Assembly: GCA_008933825.1 (NCBI GenBank)
Contig: WBUF01000004.1
Coordinates: 1-64,000, forward strand
Reading direction: 5' to 3'
Length of the DNA: 64,000 bases
From: Rhodocyclaceae bacterium
Lineage (GTDB): Bacteria; Pseudomonadota; Gammaproteobacteria; Burkholderiales; Rhodocyclaceae
Each line of letters begins with the position of its first letter. The stretch's first letter is position 1. The notes beneath the pieces were generated by a model. The model was not told the origin of the DNA, did not search any database, and saw nothing but the letters and a program-made list of their open reading frames with translations. The position numbers were made by a program, and so were the translations under genes. Below are positions 25,025-33,644 of this stretch, one piece after another.

Positions 25025-26026
25025 TCAGAAGAGCATGGAGGCGCTGATGAGGAGGCGGTATTTTTCCAGGCCTTCGGCGCCCTGCTGCAGGCGCTGCTCG
25101 TTGAGGTTTTTCCAGATCGCCTTCTTCACGCCAATGGCGAGGCTGAAGCGGTCCCAATACACCCGCACGCCGGGCACGGCGTAGAGCATGCGCCCGCCGG
25201 TGGCCTGCTCGCCGACGCCGTCGACCACGTCGCGACCGAGCTGGAGATATTGCAGCTCGAGGCTGAGGTCGGTGCGCAGCTTCTGCTCCGGAAGGGTGTG
25301 CACGCGGTAGGCCAGGCCGCCGTTCAGGCGCACTTCGCGGCCGAAGCGCGTGGTGAAGTCGCCGCCGGTGGTGTAGTCGGTGGCGTAGCGGAAGGTCCTG
25401 AACCACAGCGTCGAGGCCTCGGCGTTGAAGGTCAGCCTGTCGGTGAGCATCTTCGTCGCGGTGAGTCCGAGGGTGTAGGACGGCTTGCCGAAGCCGGTGG
25501 ACATGCCGGGGTCGATCGAGCCGTCGGGCAGGCGGTAGTTGGGGCGACCGGTGGGCAGCGTCGCGCCGCCGAAGACGGTGAAGTGCCAGTCCTCCATCTC
25601 GTCCAGGCTCTCGTTCTTCGGCACCAGCGAGAAGGCCTTGCCGTCGTGGCGGAAGCCGATCTGGCCGAGGACGGAGACGTCCGCCCAACCTTTCGTTTTG
25701 AAGCCGCCCGACTCGTCGGCCTTGACGTTGTAGGGCAGGAAGGCATAGGCGGAGAACCAGGGCGTGAAGCCGTGGCCGACACCGAGCATGGTGAAGCGCG
25801 AGTAGTCGCCCTCCACGTCCGGCCGCGCCAGGCGGCCGCGCTGGAACTTGGCATGGTCGATCTTCAGCGCCAGCAGCGTGCCGCCCTCGGGCAGCACCGC
25901 CGAGGTGGCGGACTCGACCGGCGCGCCGGGGCCTTCCAGCGCGGCGGCGCCGACACCGGCGACGCCGTGGTGGGCGAGGACCGGCGCGGCGGCAAGTGAG
26001 CATGCGATGGCGAGCGTTTTCTTCAT
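25025..26026 (-). CDS. Outer-membrane beta-barrel protein inside the nickel operon
   Basis: A 333-residue exported protein with a signal peptide ending VLA-H. The body has alternating polar and hydrophobic residues, many Trp, Tyr and Gly, and strand patterns such as WFRTFRYATDYTTGG and LSLELQYLQLGRD. It ends in a C-terminal Phe (SASMLF), as outer-membrane barrels do. It overlaps nikL as ATGA and is one base from nikM, so it is a true operon member. It may admit Ni2+ across the outer membrane. Family resemblance is to transporter-type barrels of unknown substrate. Confidence 0.8.
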   Translation of the reverse strand: MKKTLAIACSLAAAPVLAHHGVAGVGAAALEGPGAPVESATSAVLPEGGTLLALKIDHAKFQRGRLARPDVEGDYSRFTMLGVGHGFTPWFSAYAFLPYNVKADESGGFKTKGWADVSVLGQIGFRHDGKAFSLVPKNESLDEMEDWHFTVFGGATLPTGRPNYRLPDGSIDPGMSTGFGKPSYTLGLTATKMLTDRLTFNAEASTLWFRTFRYATDYTTGGDFTTRFGREVRLNGGLAYRVHTLPEQKLRTDLSLELQYLQLGRDVVDGVGEQATGGRMLYAVPGVRVYWDRFSLAIGVKKAIWKNLNEQRLQQGAEGLEKYRLLISASMLF

Positions 26027-26451
26027 GGCGTTTTCTTCCTTTTCACGAACAGTTGAATCAGCCCGAACAGCGCCAGGAGCAGGCCGGCGCCGAAGACGAG
26101 CTTCGAACTGCTGTCTTCCGAAGCGGCCGGGGCCGCCGTTTCGCCGGCGCGCGGCGGGTCGAACTTGAGATCCACGCCGTGGCCATCGGCGGCAAAGGCG
26201 CGCAGCCGCACTTCGCCGGACGACGGCGGCAGGAACACGGCGCGGCCGTCCGCATCGGTGCGGCCGACGGCGTGCGGCTTGTCGCTGCCCGCCGCGTACA
26301 CCTCGAAGGCCTCGAAGGCGAAGGGCTGGCCGTCGGCAAAAGTCAGTCGCACCGACACGGCGTTCTGCGCGGCGACGGCGTGATGCACCTCGTGGGCGTA
26401 GGACGGCGGCAGGAGCGCCAGCAGCCAGCAGAGGAGCAGGCGCCGCTTCAT
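26023..26451 (-). CDS. nikL: Nickel transporter accessory protein with C-terminal anchor
   Basis: A 142-residue protein with a signal peptide (ending SYA-H) followed directly by HEVHH, a possible metal site. It has a beta-rich carboxypeptidase-regulatory-like domain, a flexible linker, and a C-terminal helix (LVFGAGLLLALFGLIQLFV) followed by KRKK. This is the layout of NikL/CbiL-type small components found with NikM/CbiM when NikN is absent. It overlaps its neighbours at both ends by ATGA. An ACTGACTTT copy (minus) lies at 26339. Confidence 0.78.
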   Translation of the reverse strand: MKRRLLLCWLLALLPPSYAHEVHHAVAAQNAVSVRLTFADGQPFAFEAFEVYAAGSDKPHAVGRTDADGRAVFLPPSSGEVRLRAFAADGHGVDLKFDPPRAGETAAPAASEDSSSKLVFGAGLLLALFGLIQLFVKRKKTP

Positions 26452-27146
26452 TTCCCCGGCAACTCGAAATTCAGCGTCGTGGCCCGGATCAGCGTGTCGG
26501 CCTGGCCGTCCTCGAGCGGCGACTCCAGGCTGGCGGCGATCATTTGCAGGCCGCCGTGGCGGATCCTCAGCACCACCGTGCCGTCGTCGCCGGTGGCGCC
26601 GCGCGTGGCGCCGTCGTAGGCCACGGGCACACCGGCGCGCGGCTTGCCGCCGAGCGTCACGCGCACCGCGAGCTTGTCGTCCACGCCTAGGCGGAAGGGA
26701 TCGTCGACGGGCGTGATCTCCAGCCCGGCCGTCAGCGGCCGGGCCAGCGCCGCGCTCCAGCGATTGAGGCGCTTCACCAAGTCCTCCGAGCGCCAGCTCT
26801 TCAGCACGCCGGGAATGCCGGTCTTCGGCACGTTCTTCGTCTCCCACGCCGTCTTCGTCCAGTAGCCGGAGGAGGCCGCGACGAACAGCGCGGCGCAGTC
26901 GCCGGCCAGCTTCGCCGGATAGCCGGCCGCCACCGTCAACGGCTTCGCCTTGCCCTGCGCGTCGGCGCACAGCGCCTGCTGCACGAAGCCCGCCGCGTAG
27001 GGCGCGCGCTCGGCGCCGGCGTGCGCGCCGCTGCGGTGGCCCTGCAGCAGCACATGGCCGCCGCCCTCCTTCTCCAGCCAGAGGTCGTGGGCGGCGGCCG
27101 GCAGGGCCGGCGCCAGCAGCAGAAGAAGAAGTCGTGTGAACTTCAT
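26448..27146 (-). CDS. nikK: Periplasmic nickel-uptake protein, DUF4198 family
   Basis: A 232-residue exported protein; the signal peptide ends AAA-H, leaving HDLWLEKEGG as mature N-terminus. That HDxW start is typical of DUF4198/NikK proteins, which accompany NikM-type transporters and are thought to bind or deliver metal in the periplasm. Later parts form beta-sandwich repeats (VTLGGKPRAGVPVAYDGA, GDDGTVVLRI). It is the first gene of the nickel operon, 131 bases downstream of the hupT stop, so the operon promoter should lie in that gap. Confidence 0.82.
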   Translation of the reverse strand: MKFTRLLLLLLAPALPAAAHDLWLEKEGGGHVLLQGHRSGAHAGAERAPYAAGFVQQALCADAQGKAKPLTVAAGYPAKLAGDCAALFVAASSGYWTKTAWETKNVPKTGIPGVLKSWRSEDLVKRLNRWSAALARPLTAGLEITPVDDPFRLGVDDKLAVRVTLGGKPRAGVPVAYDGATRGATGDDGTVVLRIRHGGLQMIAASLESPLEDGQADTLIRATTLNFELPGK

Positions 27147-27253
27147 TTAAATCATCTTAACAACTATCGTGCCAAGCCGGAACGCGCCGCACCGCATTGT
27201 TTTGGAAAGCATTCCAGAGAAGCCGGCGCGAGCGGCCGGAAGCCGCGCTGCCG

Positions 27254-27281
27254 GTATGACGAATTAAAGGATAGTTCTTAA
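27254..27281. promoter_or_regulatory. Possible NikR operator
   Basis: GTATGA, 16 bases, TCTTAA. The left half and spacing match the E. coli NikR site GTATGA-N16-TCATAC and the right half matches at four of six. It lies 108 bases upstream of nikK, the expected place, but overlaps the end of hupT. Confidence 0.35.
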
Positions 27282-28654
27282 GCAGCCAGGGGCAAGGTCA
27301 GGGTCAGCACGGCGCCGCCCTCGGGATGGTTGGCGGCCTTCAACTGGCCGCGATGGCGCTCGACGATGCCGTAGCTGATCGACAGGCCGAGGCCGGTGCC
27401 CTTGCCCACCGGCTTGGTGGTGAAGAAGGGATCGAAGACGTGGCCGAGCGTGTCCTCGCGGAAGCCGGGGCCGTTGTCGCGGAAGCTCACCACCACGCTG
27501 CGGTTGCGCAGTTCCGCGCGGATGTCGAGGCGCGCGTCGGGCTGGCGCTCGGTGCTGTCGATGGCGTTCTGCACCAGGTTTACCAGCACCTGCTGCATCT
27601 GGCCGGCCGAGCCGGAGACGGGAATCTCCTTCGGCACCTCCAGCGCGACCTTGATCCGCGAGCCGGAGGCCTTCACCACCCAGTGCACCGAGCGCTCCAG
27701 CACCTCGGCCAGGTTGAAGGTTTCCTCCTCGCCGCGGTCCTGCGCCGAGAAGCGTTTCAGCCCGGCAACGATGTCGCGCGTGCGCTCGGCGCCCTCGATG
27801 GTGCCGTCGATGAGCGGCTTCATGTCCTCCATCAGCCGGTCGATGCGCAGCGCCCTGCGCAGTTCGGCCACCTCCCCGGCCGGCCGGCCGGCGTGGATGG
27901 CATCGAGGTACTCCTGCATGCGGCTGCCATAGCGCTGCAGGGCATACACGTTTCCCAGCACGAAGCTGATCGGATTGTTCAGCTCGTGCGCCACGCCGGC
28001 GACGAGACGTCCGAGGGAAGCCATCTTCTCGGAGTGGATCAGCTGCTGCTGGGCGAGCTTCAGGTCCTCGTGCGCCTGGCGCAGCTGCTCGTAGGCGCGG
28101 CGCAGGTCGCCCACCGGGCGGCCGGTCATCACCATGCCGACGAACTTGCCGACCGGCGACAGACGCGGCGTGCAGTTCACCGCCACCGGCATCTCCGGCG
28201 CGTAGCGGCACTTGAAGTGCAGCTCGCAGTCCTGGATGCGCTCGCTGGTGAGGTCGCGCAGGAAGCGGCGCGCCTGCTCGCGCGAGGCCTCGTCGGCGAA
28301 GAGATCGATCAGCGGCGTGCCGCGCAGCTCGGCCTCGCCCTTGCCCACCAGGTCGGCCAGTGCCTGGTTCACTTCCTGGATGAGGCCGTGGCGGTCGCAC
28401 ACCACCAGCACGTCGGACATCGAGGTGAGCACGCTGAAGATGAACTTCTGCGTCTCCTCCAGCTTGGCATTCTTCTCCTCCAGCGCCACCTCGTACTGCA
28501 AGAGGTCGGAATACACCTCGTCCATCTTGCGGATGACGTCGATCCAGACGTCCTCGCCGACGCCCTCCGGCGGGCAGTCGAGGACGTGCGCCGGCAGGGC
28601 CGGCAGGTAGACCTGCGTTTCCTGCGCCGGCTTGGGGTCGGGCCGCTTCGGCAT
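27278..28654 (-). CDS. hupT: Hydrogen-sensing histidine kinase, HupT/HoxJ-like
   Basis: A 458-residue soluble kinase. An N-terminal region, a helical EEKNAKLEETQKFIFSVLTSM linker and a PAS domain (about 90-210) precede the kinase core. The His is in VAGVAHELNNPISFVLGN; N, G1 and G2 boxes are NLVQNAIDST, DNGPGF and GTGLGLSI. No membrane helix is seen. This is the plan of HupT/HoxJ, kinases controlled by the H2 sensor HupUV/HoxBC. It starts two bases after nikR and about 6 kb from hupUV on the same strand. The matching HupR/HoxA regulator is not in the window. Confidence 0.82.
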   Translation of the reverse strand: MPKRPDPKPAQETQVYLPALPAHVLDCPPEGVGEDVWIDVIRKMDEVYSDLLQYEVALEEKNAKLEETQKFIFSVLTSMSDVLVVCDRHGLIQEVNQALADLVGKGEAELRGTPLIDLFADEASREQARRFLRDLTSERIQDCELHFKCRYAPEMPVAVNCTPRLSPVGKFVGMVMTGRPVGDLRRAYEQLRQAHEDLKLAQQQLIHSEKMASLGRLVAGVAHELNNPISFVLGNVYALQRYGSRMQEYLDAIHAGRPAGEVAELRRALRIDRLMEDMKPLIDGTIEGAERTRDIVAGLKRFSAQDRGEEETFNLAEVLERSVHWVVKASGSRIKVALEVPKEIPVSGSAGQMQQVLVNLVQNAIDSTERQPDARLDIRAELRNRSVVVSFRDNGPGFREDTLGHVFDPFFTTKPVGKGTGLGLSISYGIVERHRGQLKAANHPEGGAVLTLTLPLAA

Positions 28655-28656
28655 GC

Positions 28657-29160
28657 TCAGCTCTTCGGCCGGCTGTGCACGTGGTAGGGATGGTCCGGGC
28701 CGCCTTGGAGATGCGAGTGGCCGCGATGCTGACCATGTCGGTGCTTGCGGCCAACATTCAGGTCGGCCGGCACGAGGTTGAGCGCGCCGTGGCGCACGCC
28801 GCGCTCGGCCATCACCGCGTTGGCGAAGGCGTGCACGTCCTTGGTCGGCCCGCGCAGGATCGTCGTCTCCATGCAGTGGTCGTGGTCGAGGTGGGCGTGC
28901 ATGGTGGACACGACGAGATCGTGGTGCGCGTGGCTCTGCGCGGTGAGCCGCTCGGCGAGGTCGCGCTCGTGGTGGTTGTAGATGTAGGACAGCGCGGCGA
29001 TGCAGTCGGGCGCCTCCTCGCGGGCGAGGCGGCTCGCCTCGAGCTTCTCGCGCAGGATGTCGCGCACCGCCTCGGAGCGGTTGTCGTAGCCGCGCTCGCG
29101 GATCAGCCGGTCGAATTCCTTGGCCAGCTTCTCGTCGAGCGAGATGGTGAAGCGTTCCAT
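28657..29160 (-). CDS. nikR: Nickel-responsive repressor NikR with His-rich extension
   Basis: A 167-residue regulator. The ribbon-helix-helix domain is at the N-terminus (ERFTISLDEKLAKEFD...RSEAVRDILREKL). The nickel site of E. coli NikR (His76, His87, His89, Cys95) is matched by His77, His88, His90 and Cys96. From about 130 there is a His-rich tail (KHRHGQHRGHSH...HPYHVH), absent from E. coli NikR (133 residues). It likely represses the nikK operon when nickel is ample. hupT follows after two bases, tying nickel and hydrogen sensing. Confidence 0.93.
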   Translation of the reverse strand: MERFTISLDEKLAKEFDRLIRERGYDNRSEAVRDILREKLEASRLAREEAPDCIAALSYIYNHHERDLAERLTAQSHAHHDLVVSTMHAHLDHDHCMETTILRGPTKDVHAFANAVMAERGVRHGALNLVPADLNVGRKHRHGQHRGHSHLQGGPDHPYHVHSRPKS

Positions 29161-29229
29161 GGCCCCTCCTCAAGGCAGCCGCTGCGCCGCGCCGGCGCAC
29201 ACAACCTCCTATGTTACAGCCTGGGAAGC

Positions 29230-30051
29230 CTACCAGTAATTCTCGAAGGCCATCTGGCCGGGAACGCCGCGGCGGGCGGTCTGCAGGCCGCGCGCGGAAA
29301 GCTGGCCGCGCAGTTCGCGCGCCATCTCGGGGTTGCCGCAGACCATGACGCGCGCGTCCTCGCGCGCGAGCGGCACGCCGGCCGCCGCCTCGAGGCGGCC
29401 GTCGGCGAGGAGCTGCGGAATGCGCGCCGCGAGCGTCGCCGTGCCGGGCTCGCGCGTGACGACGGGAATGTGGCGCAGCTTCGCCCGGGCGCCGGCGAAC
29501 AGCTCCTCATTGGGCAGCGCCAGAAGGTCGTCGCGATAGGCCAGCTCGGGCGCGCGCCGCACGCTGTGCACCACGATCAGGCGCTCGAAATCCTCCCAGA
29601 CCTGCGGCTCGCGCAGGATCGAGACGAAGGGTCCGAGCCCGCTGCCGCTGGCCAGCAGCCAGAGGTCCCGGCCCGGCGCCAGCTGGCCGAGGGTGAGGAA
29701 GCCGTAGCTGGCCTTCTCGACGAGGACGGTGTCGCCGACCGCGAGCGTTGCCAATCGTTCCGAGAAGGCGCCGCCCGGCACCAGCACGGCGAGGAACTCG
29801 AGATGCTCGTCGTAGGCCGCCGAGACGACGGAGAAGGGCCGCCACACCGCCCCGCCCTCGTCCTCCAGCCCCAGCCGGGCGTAGTGGCCCGGCGTGAAGC
29901 GGAAGCCGCGGTAGCGCGTCAGGCGGATGGAGAGCAGCGTCGGCGTCCAGCGGCGGACCGACAGCACGCGCTCCGCCGTCCATTTCGCGCCGCCGGGCGG
30001 CGGCAGTTCCGCCGGGGGGCGGCGCAGGCCCGCTTCGACGATGACGCCCAT
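29230..30051 (-). CDS. fpr: Ferredoxin-NADP reductase
   Basis: A 273-residue FAD protein of the bacterial Fpr type. The FAD-binding motif is RPFSVVSAAYD (R-x-Y/F-S), the phosphate-binding GGAFSERLATL follows, and the NADP region has WLLASGSGLGPFVSIL and VMVCGNPEM. It ends FENYW; the C-terminal aromatic residue stacks on the flavin in this family. It exchanges electrons between NADPH and ferredoxin. The 2[4Fe-4S] ferredoxin gene lies 109 bases upstream on the same strand, so the two may work together with benzoyl-CoA reductase. A palindrome precedes the start. Confidence 0.9.
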   Translation of the reverse strand: MGVIVEAGLRRPPAELPPPGGAKWTAERVLSVRRWTPTLLSIRLTRYRGFRFTPGHYARLGLEDEGGAVWRPFSVVSAAYDEHLEFLAVLVPGGAFSERLATLAVGDTVLVEKASYGFLTLGQLAPGRDLWLLASGSGLGPFVSILREPQVWEDFERLIVVHSVRRAPELAYRDDLLALPNEELFAGARAKLRHIPVVTREPGTATLAARIPQLLADGRLEAAAGVPLAREDARVMVCGNPEMARELRGQLSARGLQTARRGVPGQMAFENYW

Positions 30052-30079
30052 CTCCGTGCTCCCTTCGCTGGCGGTTAAT

Positions 30080-30098
30080 GATGTATATCGTTTACATC
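30080..30098. promoter_or_regulatory. Perfect 6-bp palindrome upstream of fpr
   Basis: GATGTA-N7-TACATC lies 29 bases before the fpr start. The half-site with flanks, TTTACATCTT, recurs at 30138-30147. The AT-rich gap therefore looks like an operator region, giving fpr its own promoter separate from the bzd operon. It does not match an FNR site. Confidence 0.5.
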
Positions 30099-30160
30099 TT
30101 CAATATAGCGCCGTTGCGGACGATAAGCAATATATTATTTACATCTTTGACGGCACGCTC

Positions 30161-30487
30161 CTACTCGCGGCGCAGCTCGTCGCGCTTTTCCTTGACGCGG
30201 CCCCAGCGCTCCGCCTCGGGCAGGGCGTCCTTCTTCTCGACGATGGCCGGCCACAGGGCGGCCAGCTCGGCGTTGAGGGCGATGTACTCCTGCTGGCCGT
30301 CCGGCACCTCCTCCTCGGCGTAGATCGCGTCGACGGGGCATTCCGGCATGCAGAGCGTGCAGTCGATGCACTCGTTCGGGTCGATGACCAGGAAATTCGG
30401 CCCCTCGCGGAAGGCGTCGACGGGGCAGACGTCGACGCAGTCGGTGTGCTTGCACTGGATGCAGGCTTCAGTGACGACGTAGGTCAT
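30161..30487 (-). CDS. bzdM: Ferredoxin of the benzoyl-CoA reductase system
   Basis: A 108-residue ferredoxin. Cluster ligands are arranged Cys9-x2-Cys12-x4-Cys17-x3-Cys21-Pro and [12 protein letters not shown] (C-x2-C-x2-C-x3-C-P), the extended Allochromatium-like 2[4Fe-4S] type. A helical C-terminal tail of about 45 residues follows. It donates low-potential electrons to benzoyl-CoA reductase. It lies 13 bases after bzdQ, the position of bzdM in Azoarcus sp. CIB. Confidence 0.88.
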   Translation of the reverse strand: MTYVVTEACIQCKHTDCVDVCPVDAFREGPNFLVIDPNECIDCTLCMPECPVDAIYAEEEVPDGQQEYIALNAELAALWPAIVEKKDALPEAERWGRVKEKRDELRRE

Positions 30488-30500
30488 GGCGGGTTTCCTT

Positions 30501-31463
30501 TCACGCGGCGGCCCCGGCCGGATGCAGCGTCACCTTGGCCACCACCGGGCAGTCGCCGCCGGGCGCGCAGGGCTCCGCCGCCTTCTTCACGGCGATGGCC
30601 GACCAGCGCTTGCGGGTCGGCGCGTCGACGGCGCCGAGGTTGGCCGCCGTCGGCGGGATCGGCTTGCCTTCGGCGAGCAGCTTCTCGGCGCGGCGCAAGC
30701 CGAGCAGCGCCGCGCCCATGGCGCCGTTCAACTGGCCGAGCCCGTTCGGCGCAATGTTGAACTTGCCCTTCAGGTTGTCCTCGAGCGCCTTGATCATCGC
30801 CACGTTGTGCGTCATGCCGCCGGTCAGCATGTAGCCGGCTTCGAGGCCGACGCGGCGCATCAGCTGCACGGCGCGCCCGCCCAGCGCCACCATGGCGCCC
30901 ATCATGATGTCCTCCGCCGGCACGCCGTTGGCGAGGTGGTTGATGACCTCGGATTCGGCGAACACCGCGCAGACGCTGCTGACTTCCACGGGCTTGGTCG
31001 CGCGTAGTGCGTAAGGGCCGATGTCGGCGGTGGTGAGGCCCAGGTAGCGCGCCGTCTTCTCGAGGAAGGCGCCGGTGCCGGCGGCGCACTTGTCGTTGAG
31101 GCGGAAGGCGCGCACGCGGCCGTCGCCGTCCACGCGGACGGCCTTGATGTCCTGGCCGCCGATGTCGAGGAGGGTGCGCGTGTCGGGGAAGAGATGCGCC
31201 GCCGCATGGGCGTGGGCGGTGAGCTCGGTCACCTGGGTGTGGCGAAAGGCCACCGTGTGGCGGCCGTAGCCGGTCGCCGCGACGTAGGTGACGTCCTCGC
31301 GGGCGACGCCGGCATTCTTCAGCAGTTCCTCGAAGACGCCCTCGGAGGCCTGGTTGAGCTTGAAGCCGGTGCGGCGCACCGCCTGGCCGACGACCTTGCG
31401 CTCGCCGTCGATGAGGATGGCCTTGGAATAGGTGGATCCGATGTCGATGCCTGCAACGTACAT
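30501..31463 (-). CDS. bzdQ: Benzoyl-CoA reductase, ATPase-type subunit BzdQ
   Basis: A 320-residue subunit of the ASKHA/BadF family. It has [11 protein letters not shown] (phosphate-1), DIGGQDIKA (phosphate-2), and the Cys pair binding the inter-subunit [4Fe-4S] cluster in [11 protein letters not shown] and CAVFAESE. With BzdP it hydrolyses ATP to drive electrons into the catalytic half. At 320 residues it lacks the long insertion of Thauera BcrA (about 440), which fits the Azoarcus type. The start at 31463 follows AGGAGG, two bases after the bzdP stop. Confidence 0.87.
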   Translation of the reverse strand: MYVAGIDIGSTYSKAILIDGERKVVGQAVRRTGFKLNQASEGVFEELLKNAGVAREDVTYVAATGYGRHTVAFRHTQVTELTAHAHAAAHLFPDTRTLLDIGGQDIKAVRVDGDGRVRAFRLNDKCAAGTGAFLEKTARYLGLTTADIGPYALRATKPVEVSSVCAVFAESEVINHLANGVPAEDIMMGAMVALGGRAVQLMRRVGLEAGYMLTGGMTHNVAMIKALEDNLKGKFNIAPNGLGQLNGAMGAALLGLRRAEKLLAEGKPIPPTAANLGAVDAPTRKRWSAIAVKKAAEPCAPGGDCPVVAKVTLHPAGAAA

Positions 31464-31465
31464 GA

Positions 31466-32287
31466 TCAAGCCTCCTCTGCCATGGCGAGGGCGGGCTGCG
31501 CCGCTGCGCCGAACATGCGGTCGTGGGAAAACAGCGCGGCGCCCAGCGCGCCGCAGAAATGCGCGTCCTGGCTGACGTTGATGCGCATGCCGATCAGCTC
31601 CTCGATCAGCCTGACCATCGCCACGTTGCGGCTGACGCCGCCGGTGAAGGTCACTTCCGGCTCGATGCCGACGCGCCGCGCCAGCGACACGCAGCGGCTG
31701 GCGATGGCCTGGTGCACGCCCATCAGCACGTCCTCGGAAGGAATGCCCTTGGCGAGGTGGCTGATGATCTCCGACTCGGCGAACACCGTGCAGGTGGTCG
31801 TGATGCGCACCGGGTTGCTCGACTTCATCGCCAGCGGGCCCAGCTCGGCGAGGGGCATCTCGAGGGCGTAGGAGGCGGCGCCGAGGAAGCGCCCGGTGCC
31901 GGCCGCGCACTTGTCGTTCATGGTGAAGTCCTCGACCTTGCCGTCGGCGCCGACGCGGATGGCCTTGGTGTCCTGGCCGCCGATGTCGATCACCGTGCGC
32001 GTCGTCGGGAACAGCGAGACCGCGCCGCGCGCGTGGCAGCTGATCTCCGTCACCTGCTCGCGGCCGAAGGTGACCTTGTAGCGGCCGTAGCCGGTGCCGG
32101 CGACCCAGACGACGTCGCCCTCGGCAATGCCGGCGTTGTCGAGCGCGGCGCGGAAGGCGTCCTGCGCCACCGTCACCATGCTGGTCTCCATGTCGAGCAG
32201 CGCGCGCCCGACGATGGCCTTGTTTTCGTCGATGATGATCGCCTTGGTCTGCGTCGATCCGACGTCCACTCCTGCAACGTATTTCAT
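31466..32287 (-). CDS. bzdP: Benzoyl-CoA reductase, ATPase-type subunit BzdP
   Basis: A 273-residue ASKHA/BadF-type ATPase subunit, paralogous to BzdQ. Motifs are [31 protein letters not shown] and [16 protein letters not shown]; the two Cys hold half of the bridging [4Fe-4S] cluster. Class I benzoyl-CoA reductase is a heterotetramer that reduces benzoyl-CoA to the 1,5-dienoyl-CoA at the cost of two ATP. The start at 32287 has AGGAGG upstream; an ATG 21 bases earlier lies inside the bzdO end and is less likely. Confidence 0.87.
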   Translation of the reverse strand: MKYVAGVDVGSTQTKAIIIDENKAIVGRALLDMETSMVTVAQDAFRAALDNAGIAEGDVVWVAGTGYGRYKVTFGREQVTEISCHARGAVSLFPTTRTVIDIGGQDTKAIRVGADGKVEDFTMNDKCAAGTGRFLGAASYALEMPLAELGPLAMKSSNPVRITTTCTVFAESEIISHLAKGIPSEDVLMGVHQAIASRCVSLARRVGIEPEVTFTGGVSRNVAMVRLIEELIGMRINVSQDAHFCGALGAALFSHDRMFGAAAQPALAMAEEA

Positions 32288-32297
32288 CGTGTCCTCC

Positions 32298-33629
32298 TTA
32301 AGCGACAACCGTCTTGCGGGCCAGGGGCGCGCCGCCGCCGCGCTGGTGCAGCGCCTCGAAGAAGGCGTCGACGCGGTTCTTGATCTGGGCGTCCGACCAG
32401 TAGCGCGGGTCGATCAGGTCGGACTCGATGTAGAGCGTCGGCACCTCGAGACGCCTGTTGATGAACTCGCGCGTGTCGGCCATGCCGGACGAGACGAAGC
32501 GGCAGCTCTTGATGCCGTGGAAGACGACGCCGTCCACCGCGTAGTCCTTGATCTGCTGCGCCAGGCGCTCGTGGGCGAAGAACTGGTTGGACAGGCCGCG
32601 CTGCGCCGCCAGCGCCGTCACCTCGGCCAGGCTCTCGAGCGGGCGCGAGGTGTCGTAGCGCAGCTCGGTGGCGTCCATGCCGCCGGCGGCGAAGGTGAGG
32701 TAGTCGGAGTAGGCGAAGACGCCGCCCCAGGTCTCGAACAGCTCGACCAGGCGGCGCATCGAGACGTAGCAGGGCGTGCCGGAGAAGAGCAGGCGGAAGC
32801 GCTCCTCGGCCACGCGGCCCTCGCCGCGGCCGACCTTGGCCTTGAGGTGCGCTTCGAGCCGGCGCATGAACTCCACGCCCTCCTCGGTGCCGCGATGCAC
32901 GTTCATGATGCCGATGAAGGTGAGGCCGTCGAGCATGGCGTTGAAGGGCGCCGGGCACTGGCGGTTGAGCGCCATGACGTTGTTCCAGTGGTCGACCATC
33001 TTGTTCACGCGCGCTTCCACCTCGGCCAGTTTGTCCATGTCGAAGCGCCTGCCGGTGATGCGCTCGCACCGGGCGATCAGCTCCTTGAACTGCGCCTCGA
33101 CCCAGCGCGCGTCGGCGGCGTGCTGGGCGTCGCCCGGGCGCACCTGCCAGCCGGCGGCGCGCTGGCCGGGCAGGTCGAGCACGAAGGTCGGCGTCTTCAG
33201 CCAGCGCTCCCAGATCTCGGCCCACTTGATGAAGGTGCCGCACATGTTCGAGGCCACCGCCAGGCTGGCCTTCGGGATGAGCCCGGCCGGGTGCTCGTTC
33301 TCCTTGAGGATCAGGCCGACGTCGGCCTTGACGTAGGAGCAGACGTCGGGCGACATGCCGTAGTCCTCGGACAGGCGGATGTATTCCTCGGAGGCCTTGC
33401 GCACGCCGGTCTGCAGCGAGTTGATCTCGGGGAAGACCAGCTCGAAGTCGAAGGCGCGCAGGATCTCGACGGCGTTGCCCATGACGAAGACGTTGGCCAC
33501 GGCGGCGTTGCGCGCGTTGGCCGTCTCCAGCTGGGCGTACCACTCCTTGATCAGGCGCTGGCCCTCGGCGCGGGGATCGAAGTCGTCGGCGGCCGCCGGG
33601 GCGGGATGCTGCAGGGTTGCGGTGCTCAT
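32298..33629 (-). CDS. bzdO: Benzoyl-CoA reductase, catalytic-half subunit BzdO
   Basis: A 443-residue subunit of the HgdB/BcrB-type (2-hydroxyacyl-CoA dehydratase D component) family. It forms the substrate-binding half together with BzdN. Features include [16 protein letters not shown] (Cys near a [4Fe-4S] site), [19 protein letters not shown], and [20 protein letters not shown] toward the C-terminus, each with a conserved Cys. It lies between bzdN (15-base gap) and bzdP. Confidence 0.87.
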   Translation of the reverse strand: MSTATLQHPAPAAADDFDPRAEGQRLIKEWYAQLETANARNAAVANVFVMGNAVEILRAFDFELVFPEINSLQTGVRKASEEYIRLSEDYGMSPDVCSYVKADVGLILKENEHPAGLIPKASLAVASNMCGTFIKWAEIWERWLKTPTFVLDLPGQRAAGWQVRPGDAQHAADARWVEAQFKELIARCERITGRRFDMDKLAEVEARVNKMVDHWNNVMALNRQCPAPFNAMLDGLTFIGIMNVHRGTEEGVEFMRRLEAHLKAKVGRGEGRVAEERFRLLFSGTPCYVSMRRLVELFETWGGVFAYSDYLTFAAGGMDATELRYDTSRPLESLAEVTALAAQRGLSNQFFAHERLAQQIKDYAVDGVVFHGIKSCRFVSSGMADTREFINRRLEVPTLYIESDLIDPRYWSDAQIKNRVDAFFEALHQRGGGAPLARKTVVA

Positions 33630-33644
33630 GTCTCTCTCCTTTTC

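Noticed and set aside
30080..30098. FNR site before fpr
   Set aside because: GATGTA-N7-TACATC lacks TTGAT/ATCAA halves.
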